A DNA stretch of 64,000 nt from Aquabacterium commune (GCF_004362855.1 NZ_SNXW01000002.1:434001-498000), one strand, 5' to 3'; positions 49,087 through 58,850 are shown, numbered from the stretch's first letter. Numbers and translations: made by a program. Notes: generated by a model not told the origin, from the sequence alone.

Positions 49087-50459
49087 CGCCTTTCGACCAC
49101 GACCTCGAACGCGGCCTGCGTAACCGCCGCAGCGTGCTGGGCGACGCCTGGGTGGACCGCTCGCTGTCCAAGGCCAACGCCTTCAACGCCGACTTCCAGG
49201 CCTTCATCAACCGCTATGCCTGGCACGAGGTCTGGGGCCGCCCCGGCCTGGACCACCGCACCCGCCGCACCCTCGTGCTGGCCATCACCCTGGCGCTGGG
49301 CCGCTGGGAAGAGTTCGAGCTGCACGTGCGCGCCGCGCTCTCCGGTGGCGACGAGGCCTCGCGCCTGACGGTCGATGAGGTCAAGGAAGTGCTGATCCAG
49401 TCGGCCATCTACGCCGGCGTGCCCGCGGCCAACACCGGCCATGCGCTGGCCTTGGCCATCCTGCGCGAGCTGGGCGAGGCGCCCGAACACGCCGACCTCC
49501 ACGCCCGCCTGGCGCCCGCGCTGCAGCCCGCCGCCGTGCCCGAGATCGCCCACCCCGGCGTGGGCCGCAGCCACTTCACCGCCACGGCGCCGGCCCTGCA
49601 CTTCACCGTGCGCGGCGCGCCACTGGGCCACGCGTCCCACCCAGCCGTCACACGCACTTTCGTGCTGTGCCACGGCCTGGGCACCGACCACATGGTCTGG
49701 GACGCGCTGGCCAACGCGCTGGTCGCCGCCTGGCCGGGCGCCCGCGTGGTCTGCTTCGACCTGCGCGGCCATGGCCTGAGCGACGCCCCCACCAGCGCCT
49801 GCACACTGGCCGACCTGGTCGCCGACGCCCACCACCTGCTCGACGCGCTCGGTGCGCCGGCGGGCACCGACACCGGCACCAACAAGGACACAGACACCGC
49901 CAGCGGCCCCATCACCTGGATCGGCCACGGCCTGGGCGGCACCATCGGCCAGGCACTGGCCGCGCAGAGCCCCGCCCGCCTGGCCGCGCTGGTGCTGGCC
50001 CACACGCCCGCGTCCACGACGCCCGCCTCATTGACGCCGTTGACCGCCCTGACCCGCGATGGCGCCGCCACCGACGCAGCGACCCGCGAGGCCCAGGCCG
50101 ACGCCGTCATGGCGCACTGGTTCAGCGACGACTTCCGCCAGGCCCAGGCCGCCACCGTGGTCCGCTGGCGCCGCCGCCTGCTGAGCGCGCCGCTGTCCGG
50201 CCTGGCCCTGCACCCGGTGGCCGTGGCCGCCGCGCAAACCCGCCCCGACACGACGGCACTGAGCGCCCTGCCAACCCTGGTCATCACGGGCGCGCTCGAC
50301 ACCGACGCCCCGCCCACCGAGGCCCGCCAGCACCTGCTGCGCCACCCCGGCGCCGCATTGGTGCTGCTGCCCGACGCCGGCCACCTGGGCATGCTGGAGC
50401 AGCCCGCCCTCTTCCAGGCAGCCGTCCTGCCCTGGCTGACCTCGCTCGCCCAGCCCTGA
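49083..50459 (+). CDS. PcaC-PcaD fusion: 4-carboxymuconolactone decarboxylase / enol-lactonase-like
   Basis: A 458-residue fusion. Residues 1-130 are a carboxymuconolactone decarboxylase, with LGRWEEFELHVRAAL (74-86) and YAGVPAANTGHA (110-121). A linker (about 131-165) leads to an alpha/beta hydrolase like PcaD, with CHGLGTDHMVWD near 196, DLRGHGLSD near 226 and the acid and base at D406 and H434. The nucleophile elbow reads G-H-G-L-G-G (281-286), where PcaD has GxSxGG: the Ser is Gly at 283. The domain order is opposite to actinomycete PcaL (PcaD first). A Gly/Thr/Asp-rich insertion (260-275) sits just before the elbow. The lactonase half may be inactive. Confidence 0.9.
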   Translation: MTPFDHDLERGLRNRRSVLGDAWVDRSLSKANAFNADFQAFINRYAWHEVWGRPGLDHRTRRTLVLAITLALGRWEEFELHVRAALSGGDEASRLTVDEVKEVLIQSAIYAGVPAANTGHALALAILRELGEAPEHADLHARLAPALQPAAVPEIAHPGVGRSHFTATAPALHFTVRGAPLGHASHPAVTRTFVLCHGLGTDHMVWDALANALVAAWPGARVVCFDLRGHGLSDAPTSACTLADLVADAHHLLDALGAPAGTDTGTNKDTDTASGPITWIGHGLGGTIGQALAAQSPARLAALVLAHTPASTTPASLTPLTALTRDGAATDAATREAQADAVMAHWFSDDFRQAQAATVVRWRRRLLSAPLSGLALHPVAVAAAQTRPDTTALSALPTLVITGALDTDAPPTEARQHLLRHPGAALVLLPDAGHLGMLEQPALFQAAVLPWLTSLAQP

Positions 50460-50493
50460 TTCAACCCTGACGCACCCCTGACGCCAAGCGCCG

Positions 50494-50511
50494 AGGCTTG
50501 CGCGCAAGCCT
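50494..50511 (+). terminator. Palindromic hairpin after the PcaC-PcaD gene
   Basis: AGGCTTGCGCGCAAGCCT is a perfect 18-bp palindrome 35 bases after the stop, followed by only TT-GGG. It can form a 7-bp stem with a CGCG loop; it probably ends the pcaB operon but lacks a strong U-run. Confidence 0.5.
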
Positions 50512-50558
50512 TTGGGTGTCACGCGCCGCCCCTCCATGGTGGCGCGCAAGGCTGGCCG

Positions 50559-51005
50559 AGCGGCATGCCGCTCACCCGGTGCGGCGCGTCGCTGTGGGGC
50601 AGTGGCGCGCCGAGTGCCTGTGCTTCGACCGCCGCACGGTGCGCGTCAACGTCCAGCCCTGGGGGCTTGCGTGCCGGGCTTTGCGCCCCGCGCACCGCAC
50701 CGATCGGCTCGGTGCGCCCAAGCCCTGAGCCTCGGCCGCAAGGCCATGTGCGCGGCGCGCCGCTGACAAGGCCCGGCGCGCGACGGCGGGAAGGCGGCAT
50801 GCCGCTGGAACAAGGCGATGTGCCGCTCGGGCAAAGCGGCGCGCCGCAGCGGGATGGCGGCGCGCGGCTCCAGCAGCGCGACAGGCCGCGCCAACGCGGC
50901 GACAAGCGGCGGTTTGAACTCGGCTGGCGGCTGAAGGAGCCCGGCACGCCGAGCCGCTTGGGCGGCACACGCAGCCCGGCGCCTGGCCTTTGCGGCTCAC
51001 CGGCC
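50559..51005. repeat. Degenerate 21-bp tandem repeat array encoding a heptad on both strands
   Basis: From 50754 to about 51005, twelve consecutive 21-base units can be laid out, most beginning GGC or GAC with CCG or CGG at positions 7-9 (for example units at 50754, 50796, 50817, 50838, 50859, 50880). A more decayed run of the same period starts at 50559. The plus strand is open from 50565 to 51014 and reads heptads of the form G-x-P/R-L/R-x-x-x. The minus strand is also open from 51186 to 50572 and reads A-C/R-R-x-x-x-A heptads. No ribosome site, family match or clear codon bias decides which strand, if any, is coding. Confidence 0.75.
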
Positions 51006-51124
51006 CGCGCATGAAGCATGGCGCAGCACATCCCAGCATCGTCCTACCAAGCAGAACGCCCAAGCACCCCCCCACAATGCGGAGCCGCAGACAAACCTCA
51101 CTGGTCTGACAACGGACATTGACG

Positions 51125-51445
51125 ATGCGCCGACTCACCCTCCTCCCGATCGCTGCTGGCGCGCTCACCCTGGCGTCTTGCGCCACAACCCCAGGCCCGG
51201 CCGACTGTCGGCCTGCCTTGAACGACTTCCTTGAACGCCGGGAAATCTGCGATCACCTGCGCGGAGAGATCCCCGACCCGGACGACCCCGATGGCCTGCA
51301 AGCGGCCATCGCGGCCATCAACCAGCAATGCCAGGGCACCGATGAGGCGCTGCGCCGCATGAAAGCACGCTGCGCCTCAGACCCAGACGCCATGGCACAG
51401 CTGAACGCGCTGGTGCCGCGGATCGAGCGCAAGACACCCCATTGA
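51125..51445 (+). CDS. Small Cys-containing lipoprotein, hypothetical
   Basis: A 106-residue protein. A lipoprotein signal is clear (MRRLTLLPIAAGALTLASC, lipobox LASC at 16-19). The mature protein has four more Cys (CRPAL, CDHLR, CQGTD, CASDP), probably two disulfides, and is mainly charged helix. The segment ERREICDHLRGE followed by PDPDDPD and NQQCQGTDEALRRMK resembles small envelope proteins seen in Burkholderiales, but I do not recognise a function. It is convergent with the Fic gene. Confidence 0.7.
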   Translation: MRRLTLLPIAAGALTLASCATTPGPADCRPALNDFLERREICDHLRGEIPDPDDPDGLQAAIAAINQQCQGTDEALRRMKARCASDPDAMAQLNALVPRIERKTPH

Positions 51446-51484
51446 AGACGGGGTCGAGCGGCCGATCCCCCTGGGCAACTCACC

Positions 51485-52765
51485 TCAATCCAGCACCACC
51501 GCGCCAGCCTCGGGGTAGAGGCGAGGGAACAGCATCGACAAAGCGTCCAGGGGGAAACCGATGCGCACCTGACCTTTGGGCGAGTCGCTCTGGAGCAAGC
51601 CGTCATCGAGCATGGCCTTGAGCGCCTTGCGGCCCGTGCGCTCGCCCAGGCCCGTCATCTGCACGAAGTCACCCCGGCTCACGGGGCCGGCGATCATCAC
51701 GTGCTGCAGAGGCAAGATGAGCTCTTTGCGGTAATCGCTGGCATTGGGCCTGAGCTCCTTGCCCGTTTGCGCGCGGAACACGATCAGCGCGGCGATGTGC
51801 TCCTTGATGCGCGCCAAGTCCAGGACTTGGGTCATGAAGTCCACCTGGTCCTTGCACACGCCGATGAAGAAGCGGCACCACTCGACCAACATGCGCTCGC
51901 TGAGGTTGCCACGGCCATCGAGGTCGCCATGGCGCGGCATGTCGGCCTCGGACAGGCGCACGTAGTACTCGTCCTGCCTGCGCGCCAGACCGCGGTTGAC
52001 CGACCAGAGCCCCCGCGTGAGGTGGTGCATCGCGCCATGCAACTGAAGCCGGCAAGCCCGCCCATTGCCGTCGATGAAGGGGTGCACCCAGAGCATGCGA
52101 TGGTGCTGGCATGCCGCAGCCACCAGGAAACGCTCCAACGCCCAGGGCTTGGCGTAGGCATCGTCAGCGGCGCGCAAGAAACGCGGCACAGCGTACGCGA
52201 TGGGCGGCTGGTGGCGCTGCACAGCGACATCCTGCTGGCGCAGTTGGCCGGGCACGATCACCAGGCCCGCCTCCGAGACCCGGTCATCCTGGCTGAGCCG
52301 GCTGTACAGCAGGTCGTGCGCCTTGACCAGCATCTCGCTATGGAACGCCACAGCGTGGGCCGCATCGCCGGCATCGGGGTGCTGCTGGCGCACCGATGGA
52401 TGGGCCGCTGCATGCGCCAGCAGCGCCTCCAGTTCGGCCTCCGCCTCGATGTGCGCCAGCGCCAGGCGCTGCCGCTTGGCCACATCGGGCTTGTCAGAGA
52501 AGTCCTTGCGCAGGGCTTGCGCGATGTGGACCGGGTGGGTGCTCTGCCCTTCGATGCGGTTCGAGTAGTAGGAATTCATCGCGCGCGTGAGCTCGCGCAG
52601 CTGAGAACGCGTTTGTTCGTTGGTGGCCGCTTGCAAGCGCAATGAGGCCTCGACCACCGGACGCGCCATGCGGCCGAGCTCGTCCAGGGGGTGGCCTGCC
52701 GGCATCAGGGGCAGGAACTGGTGCGGCTGGTCGTAGAAGGCGATGGGCGTGGCTTGGACGGACAT
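51485..52765 (-). CDS. Fic-family protein with N-terminal inhibitory motif
   Basis: A 426-residue class II Fic protein. The catalytic motif HPFIDGNGRACR (228-239) fits HPFx(D/E)GNGRxxR fully, so AMP transfer (or another nucleotidyl transfer) is chemically possible. The autoinhibitory motif (S/T)xxxE(G/N) is present as SNRIEG (68-73) in the N-terminal helix, so activity is probably held back in cis. The C-terminus is a winged-helix-like segment (SRGDFVQMTGLGERTGRKALKAML). No antitoxin partner lies next to it. The start chosen is MSVQATPIAFYDQP; a GTG four codons upstream is possible. Target is unknown. Confidence 0.93.
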   Translation of the reverse strand: MSVQATPIAFYDQPHQFLPLMPAGHPLDELGRMARPVVEASLRLQAATNEQTRSQLRELTRAMNSYYSNRIEGQSTHPVHIAQALRKDFSDKPDVAKRQRLALAHIEAEAELEALLAHAAAHPSVRQQHPDAGDAAHAVAFHSEMLVKAHDLLYSRLSQDDRVSEAGLVIVPGQLRQQDVAVQRHQPPIAYAVPRFLRAADDAYAKPWALERFLVAAACQHHRMLWVHPFIDGNGRACRLQLHGAMHHLTRGLWSVNRGLARRQDEYYVRLSEADMPRHGDLDGRGNLSERMLVEWCRFFIGVCKDQVDFMTQVLDLARIKEHIAALIVFRAQTGKELRPNASDYRKELILPLQHVMIAGPVSRGDFVQMTGLGERTGRKALKAMLDDGLLQSDSPKGQVRIGFPLDALSMLFPRLYPEAGAVVLD

Positions 52766-52792
52766 GGGGGTGCGCACGATTGACGCCGGTTA

Positions 52793-52826
52793 TTTTGCCG
52801 ATCTTTCTGCCGATCACTTTGCCGGC
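52793..52826. repeat. 12-bp repeats upstream of the Fic gene
   Basis: TTTTGCCGATC, TTTCTGCCGATC and ACTTTGCCGGC follow each other with a roughly 12-base period, 30-60 bases before the Fic start on the minus strand. They could be a regulator site. Confidence 0.35.
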
Positions 52827-52983
52827 TTCCATGCCGCGATCCTAGCCTCAGCCCCCTTCCATATCAAGCACTTGCATGAAAATCAACCCATGCCTGAGGC
52901 CATCCAAGCGCAGATCTTCTGAGACTTTTGTGCCGATCTCGTTGCCGCACCGCTTCGGCGCTGAGTCCTCTGCCGTCAGCGCA

Positions 52984-53010
52984 CAAAAAAAGGGCCCCTG
53001 TGGGGGCCCT
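52984..53010 (-). terminator. Intrinsic terminator after pcaHG
   Basis: AGGGCCCC / GGGGCCCT stem (8 bp) with loop TGTG. On the minus strand it is followed by seven T's (the A-run at 52985-52991). It lies 70 bases beyond the pcaG stop and ends the pcaHG transcript. Confidence 0.9.
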
Positions 53011-53078
53011 CGGCGTTCCAGCGAAGCCCAGCTTGTGGCCGGGCTGCACCCATCGAGCACAGATCGCTCAAACGACCA

Positions 53079-53741
53079 TCAAACGTCGAAAAACACGGTT
53101 TCCTTGCCGCCGTCCGGGGTGTCCTGGATGCGGATGTCGAAGCGATAGACCACCTCGCCGGCGCGCTGCTCGCGGGTGGCCAGCAGGGTCTTGCGGCGCA
53201 CCTCCCACTCGATGCCGTTGAGGATGGGGTCGGTGGCGTTGGCCAGGTCTTCGTCACCGAAGTACAGGCGGGTGTGCAGGCCGGTGTTGATGCCGCGCGC
53301 GAACAGGATCAGGCAGATGTGCGGGGCTTGCAGCTGGCCGTTGGCACCCACCACCTGGCCGGGCTTGATGGTCTCGAAGCTGAAGACGCCGGTGTCGAAG
53401 TCGGCGCCGGTGCGGCCCCAGCCGCGGAAGGCGGGGTCCAGCGGCTTGTCCTGGCGGTCGGCCGGGTGGGCGTACTTGCCAGCGGCGTTGGCCTGCCAGA
53501 CCTCGATCAGCACGTCGCGCATCAGCGTGCCGCTGCCGTCGAACACGCGGCCTTCGACGCGGATGCGCTCGCCCAGGGTGTCGGGCTGCACCATCACGTT
53601 GCCGAAGTTGTTGTCGAAAATCTCGAAGCCGGCCTGTTGGGGGGCCAGGCCGATGTGCACGTAGGGGCCGCCGGTCTGGGAGGGGGTCTCGGGGTAGCGG
53701 GTCAATTGCGTGGTCAATGGCGTGGTCAGTTGGATCGTCAT
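53079..53741 (-). CDS. pcaG: Protocatechuate 3,4-dioxygenase alpha subunit
   Basis: A 220-residue intradiol dioxygenase subunit. The N-terminal GGPYVHIGLAP and the core VEGRVFDGSGTLMRDVLIEVWQANAAGKY are PcaG-like, with APHICLILFARGINTGLHTRLYF later. The alpha subunit lacks the iron ligands of PcaH and completes the active site. It pairs with pcaH 16 bases upstream, the standard order pcaH-pcaG. The enzyme opens the ring of protocatechuate to 3-carboxy-cis,cis-muconate, the substrate of PcaB encoded 4-6 kb away. Confidence 0.95.
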   Translation of the reverse strand: MTIQLTTPLTTQLTRYPETPSQTGGPYVHIGLAPQQAGFEIFDNNFGNVMVQPDTLGERIRVEGRVFDGSGTLMRDVLIEVWQANAAGKYAHPADRQDKPLDPAFRGWGRTGADFDTGVFSFETIKPGQVVGANGQLQAPHICLILFARGINTGLHTRLYFGDEDLANATDPILNGIEWEVRRKTLLATREQRAGEVVYRFDIRIQDTPDGGKETVFFDV

Positions 53742-53757
53742 CTCGTGGGCCCTCGTC

Positions 53758-55597
<1,840 letters not shown>

Positions 55598-55621
55598 GGT
55601 CGGGGCAGCGCGGAGGGTGAC

Positions 55622-56527
55622 TCAGCCCTGGCGCGCGCGCTTGAGGCGCATCTGGCCGGGCAGTGGCACCGAGCGTTGCAGCACGGTCTCGCCCAGCCAC
55701 ACGGCCGACTTGTGCGCCCGCTGCGCCACCGTGGCCGGCGGGATCTGCTGGTAGTCGTCGTTGAAGACTTCGAAGCTGTAGTCGCCGCGGTAGCCGATGC
55801 GGTCGAGCTTGCGCACCAGCTCGGCGACCTCGGCGCTGTGCGCACCTTCGCCGGGGAAGACGCGGAAGTGGCGCGCGGTGTTGATGCGCTCTTCGACCGA
55901 GCGGATCTCGTTCCACATGAAGTCGGCCAGCTGCACCAGGAAGATCTTGTCCGGGTCCACCTCGTCGAGCAGGTCCAGGTCGGTGCGGGTGGCGAAGGCG
56001 TGGAAGGAGTCCACGCCCAGGCCGAGGTTGGGCATGTCGGCGCGACAGACCGCGTCCCAGGCTTGCGGGAACTCGTTGATGGTGCGCCCCCAGGACAGGC
56101 CCTCGAAGGCCACCTTGATGCCGCGCGGCAGCGCCAGCATGGCCAGGCGGCGCAGGTCGGTGGCGATGGCGTCCATGTCGTCGGTGGCGTGCGTCGAGGT
56201 CGATGAGCACACCAGCAGCACCTTGGAGCCCACCGCCGAGCACAGCGCCAGCATGGCCTTGGCGATGTCCACCTTGTACTCGCGCAGGCCGCCGCTGAGG
56301 CCTTCGAAGTCGCGCAGCACCTGGAAGCCGGTCACGCGCAGGCCGCTGTCCTTGACAGCGCGGATGGCCGCCTCGACGCCGCCTTCGTGGCCGACGATGT
56401 CACGCGCCGACAGCATCACCTGGGTGAAACCGGCCTCGCGCATGGCCTTGAGCTTGCCTTCCAGCGGGCCGGCCAGCGAGATGGTGTCCATCCCGAAGCT
56501 GTCAATGTTGCCGTTGAATTGGGTCAT
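55622..56527 (-). CDS. 3-dehydroshikimate dehydratase-like TIM-barrel protein (QuiC1 N-terminal half)
   Basis: A 301-residue xylose-isomerase-like TIM-barrel protein. The start MTQFNGNIDSFGMDTISLAGPLEGKLKAMREAGF and the segments LGLGVDSFHAFATRTDLDLLDEVDPDKIFLVQLADF and GYRGDYSFEVFNDDY carry the metal-ligand pattern (Glu, Asp, His/Gln, Glu). This corresponds to the N-terminal domain of QuiC1-type 3-dehydroshikimate dehydratases, which convert 3-dehydroshikimate to protocatechuate. In pseudomonads QuiC1 is fused to an HPPD-like domain; here that domain is the separate gene just upstream in the transcript, 15 bases away. Function is strongly supported by aroQ and pcaHG around it. Confidence 0.85.
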   Translation of the reverse strand: MTQFNGNIDSFGMDTISLAGPLEGKLKAMREAGFTQVMLSARDIVGHEGGVEAAIRAVKDSGLRVTGFQVLRDFEGLSGGLREYKVDIAKAMLALCSAVGSKVLLVCSSTSTHATDDMDAIATDLRRLAMLALPRGIKVAFEGLSWGRTINEFPQAWDAVCRADMPNLGLGVDSFHAFATRTDLDLLDEVDPDKIFLVQLADFMWNEIRSVEERINTARHFRVFPGEGAHSAEVAELVRKLDRIGYRGDYSFEVFNDDYQQIPPATVAQRAHKSAVWLGETVLQRSVPLPGQMRLKRARQG

Positions 56528-56542
56528 GCCGGGTCCTCCGCG

Positions 56543-57430
56543 TCAGGCGCGTTCGCTGTGCACCAGCTCGAACGACAGCCCGAAGAGCTGGCCGGCCACC
56601 ACCGCACCGCGGTCGCTGATGGGCGCGCGCGCCGACTCCGAGAACAGCACGCCGCGCTGCTTGAGCTCGGCCACCGCGGCGGCCACGTCGGGCGTGCCCA
56701 GGCCGATGCGCTCGATGTACTCCTGGCCATCGGCCTCCAGCTCCAGGCCGGGCTCGGGCTCGACCAGCTGGAAGTAGAAGGTGCCGCAGGGGCTGCGCAG
56801 CAGGCGGCCCTTGGGCAGGATGCCAAAGCGCGTCTGGTCGGGGATGGCGGTGAAGCCGAACAGCTCGGCGTAGAAGGCCGTCCAGTCCTCAGTGCGCTCC
56901 CAGCCGATGTACTGCACGGCGCCGAAGAAGTGCATCTGGGCCAGCGAGGCCGGGCGCTTTGCCACACCGGGGATGGGCACGAAGTCCACGTCGTAGATCG
57001 AGAACTCCTTGTGGCGGTCCACGAAGTAGATGCGGCTGGCGCCCACGCCGTGGATGGCGGGGATGTTGAGCTCCATCACCTCGACCTGCGTGGGCACGGC
57101 CCAGGCGCCCTTGTCCAGCGCGCGGCGGTAGGCCAGGCTGGCGTCGCGCACGCGCAGCGCGATGGCGCCGATCACCGGGTTGCCCTGCGCACCGGCCAGG
57201 CGGCCATCGGCGGCGTCATGGGCGTTGACGATGATGTTCATGTCGCCCTGGCGATAGAGCAGCACTTCGCGCGAGCGGTGGCGCGCCACCGGGTGGAAGC
57301 CCAGCGTCTCCAGCACCTGGCCCAGGGCCTGCGGCTTGGTGGTCAGGTACTCGATGAACTCGATGCCCTCCATGCCCAGAGGGTTGTCGGTGGCCTGCAG
57401 GCCTTCGCGTTGGGTGGGGTCAATCTGCAT
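56543..57430 (-). CDS. VOC-superfamily HPPD-like protein (QuiC1 C-terminal half)
   Basis: A 295-residue protein with two VOC modules, each of the 4-hydroxyphenylpyruvate dioxygenase type. The start region GMEGIEFIEYLTTKPQALGQVLETLGF and the segment MHFFGAVQYIGWERTEDWTAFYAELFGF are HPPD-like, and the C-terminus SFELVHSERA carries the third-ligand Glu. The second metal His of HPPD seems to be replaced: the IQHIAL-type motif reads IERIGLGT. It matches the HPPD-like half of fused QuiC1 proteins and precedes the dehydratase half. A true HPPD is unlikely, since the gene is shorter and sits in a quinate/protocatechuate cluster. Confidence 0.8.
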   Translation of the reverse strand: MQIDPTQREGLQATDNPLGMEGIEFIEYLTTKPQALGQVLETLGFHPVARHRSREVLLYRQGDMNIIVNAHDAADGRLAGAQGNPVIGAIALRVRDASLAYRRALDKGAWAVPTQVEVMELNIPAIHGVGASRIYFVDRHKEFSIYDVDFVPIPGVAKRPASLAQMHFFGAVQYIGWERTEDWTAFYAELFGFTAIPDQTRFGILPKGRLLRSPCGTFYFQLVEPEPGLELEADGQEYIERIGLGTPDVAAAVAELKQRGVLFSESARAPISDRGAVVAGQLFGLSFELVHSERA

Positions 57431-57454
57431 GGTGTGGTTTCCGGGAAAATCAGA

Positions 57455-57910
57455 TCAGGCGTTCTTGGCGCGGGCCACCAGGCCCTCGATGGCCAGGCGG
57501 TAGCCATCGACACCGAAGCCCACCACGATGCCAGCGGCGGCCGGCGACAGGCAGGAGTGGTTGCGGAAGGGCTCGCGGGCGTGGACGTTGGAGATGTGCA
57601 CCTCGATCACCGGCACGCCCGTGCCCTTGATGGCGTCGTGCAAGGCCACCGAAGAGTGGGTGTAGCCACCGGCGTTGAAGACCACGCCGATCAGCTCGCC
57701 GGCGCGGTGGGCGCGGCCCGCCTCGTGCAGCGCGTCGATCAGCGCGCCCTCGTGGTTGCTCTGCAGGCAGGTGACCGTGTGGCCGTGCGGCTGGGCCGTG
57801 GCCAGGCACAGGGCCTCGACATCGGCCAGGGTGGCCGCGCCGTAGATGCCGGGCTCGCGCGTGCCCAGCAGGTTCAGGTTGGGACCGTTGAGGACCAGGA
57901 TCGAGGCCAT
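57455..57910 (-). CDS. aroQ: Type II 3-dehydroquinate dehydratase
   Basis: A 151-residue type II dehydroquinase. The start [24 protein letters not shown] has the flexible catalytic loop (Arg and Tyr), [16 protein letters not shown] follows, and the catalytic His is in VEVHISN. Direction of the reaction here is catabolic: 3-dehydroquinate to 3-dehydroshikimate, feeding the dehydratase pair downstream. It is first gene of the minus-strand set aroQ, QuiC1 halves, pcaQ, pcaHG and is divergent from the IclR gene 153 bases away. Confidence 0.95.
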   Translation of the reverse strand: MASILVLNGPNLNLLGTREPGIYGAATLADVEALCLATAQPHGHTVTCLQSNHEGALIDALHEAGRAHRAGELIGVVFNAGGYTHSSVALHDAIKGTGVPVIEVHISNVHAREPFRNHSCLSPAAAGIVVGFGVDGYRLAIEGLVARAKNA

Positions 57911-58004
57911 GCGTGCGTCTCCGTGGCGCGTGATCTGCGCGCTTGTTGTGGGGAATGGCACCAGCCTATGCAAATTGAAGCCCCCCCACAAGCACATCAG
58001 CCCT

Positions 58005-58021
58005 CGATTGCGCGACAATCG
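58005..58021. promoter_or_regulatory. Inverted repeat between aroQ and the IclR gene
   Basis: CGATTG-cgcga-CAATCG is a perfect 6-bp inverted repeat with a 5-base centre, about 45 bases before the IclR start in the divergent 153-base gap. Size and place suit an IclR-family operator. Upstream of it lies GCAAATTGAAG (57969-57979), nearly repeated as GCAATTGAAG before pcaH (54563-54572). Confidence 0.45.
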
Positions 58022-58063
58022 CTCACGGCGCGCGACACGCGTCTGTTACTGGGGTTATCACGC

Positions 58064-58837
58064 ATGGATGACAGCGACTTCCAGATCGCTCGCAAAGACC
58101 TGATCGAAAGCCTGGGCAAGGGCCTGTCGATCATCGAAGCCTTCGACGACGAACACGTCCGGCTCACGCCCAGCGAGGCCGCGCGCCTCACCGGCATGAC
58201 CCGCACCGCGGCGCGCCGCTACCTGCTCAGCCTGGTCCACTTCGGCTACGCCGGTACCGACGGCAAGCTGTTCTGGTTGACCCCGCGCGTGCTGCGCCTG
58301 AGCCAGAGCTACCTGGGTGCCGCGCGCCTGCCACGGCTGGTGCAACCCTTCATCCAGCGCATCTCGATGCAATGCGGCGAGACGGTCAACGTCAGCGTGC
58401 TCGATGGCCACGAGGTGGTCTATGTGGCGCGCAGCAACTCGCCGCGCGTGGTCTCCATTGGCTATCACACGGGTGCGCGCGCACCGGCCCACGTGGTCAC
58501 CCCCGGCATCGCCATGCTGTCCACCCTCACCGACGAGGCGCTGGACGAGTGGATCGGCGAGCACTCCTTCAGCGGCTTCACGTCCTACACCATCACCGAC
58601 CGCGACACCTTCCGCGCCAACGTGCGGCACGCCCGGGTGCTCAACCACTGGATCACGCACCAGCAGTTCGACCTGGGCCTGAGCGGCGTGGCCATGGCCC
58701 TGAAAGACCGCAAGGGCGAGTGCAAGGGCGCCATGGGCATGACCGTGCAGTCGCGCGCCTACACGCCCGAGCAGATCGAGGCGCAGTTGCTGCCGCTGCT
58801 GCAAGACGCCGTCCAGACCCTGCGCCCCTTGCTCTGA
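58064..58837 (+). CDS. IclR-family regulator of the PcaR/PcaU/PobR group
   Basis: A 257-residue IclR regulator. The N-terminal winged HTH (residues 12-75: LGKGLSIIEAFDDEH, TPSEAARLTGMTRTAARRYLLSLVHFGYAGTDGKLFWLTPRVL) is nearly diagnostic of the PcaR/PcaU/PobR group, which sense beta-ketoadipate, protocatechuate or 4-hydroxybenzoate. The effector domain (SVLDGHEVVYVARS) follows. It is divergent from aroQ and so probably regulates the aroQ/quiC/pcaHG set. Which of the ligands it senses cannot be read from the sequence. Confidence 0.9.
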   Translation: MDDSDFQIARKDLIESLGKGLSIIEAFDDEHVRLTPSEAARLTGMTRTAARRYLLSLVHFGYAGTDGKLFWLTPRVLRLSQSYLGAARLPRLVQPFIQRISMQCGETVNVSVLDGHEVVYVARSNSPRVVSIGYHTGARAPAHVVTPGIAMLSTLTDEALDEWIGEHSFSGFTSYTITDRDTFRANVRHARVLNHWITHQQFDLGLSGVAMALKDRKGECKGAMGMTVQSRAYTPEQIEAQLLPLLQDAVQTLRPLL

Positions 58838-58850
58838 TCGGCGATGAAAA

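Larger units (their letters stand above)
50460..51124. other. 665-base gap between the pcaB operon and the small lipoprotein gene
   Basis: No recognisable protein is encoded here. The gap holds the palindromic hairpin at 50494, the 21-bp repeat array from 50559 and, at 51020-51124, a less GC-rich stretch that must contain the lipoprotein promoter. No clear -35/-10 pair was found. Confidence 0.6.
52766..53078. other. 313-base gap between the Fic gene and pcaG
   Basis: It holds the 12-bp repeats at 52793, the presumed Fic promoter, and the pcaG terminator at 52984-53010. No coding sequence was recognised in it. Confidence 0.6.

Noticed and set aside
50565-51014. Calling the repeat-region frame a protein gene
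   Set aside because: No ribosome binding site, no homology recognised and the opposite strand is equally open; reported as a repeat instead.
56543-57430. Genuine 4-hydroxyphenylpyruvate dioxygenase
   Set aside because: Shorter than usual, one metal-ligand motif appears altered and it lies in a quinate/protocatechuate cluster next to the dehydratase half of QuiC1.
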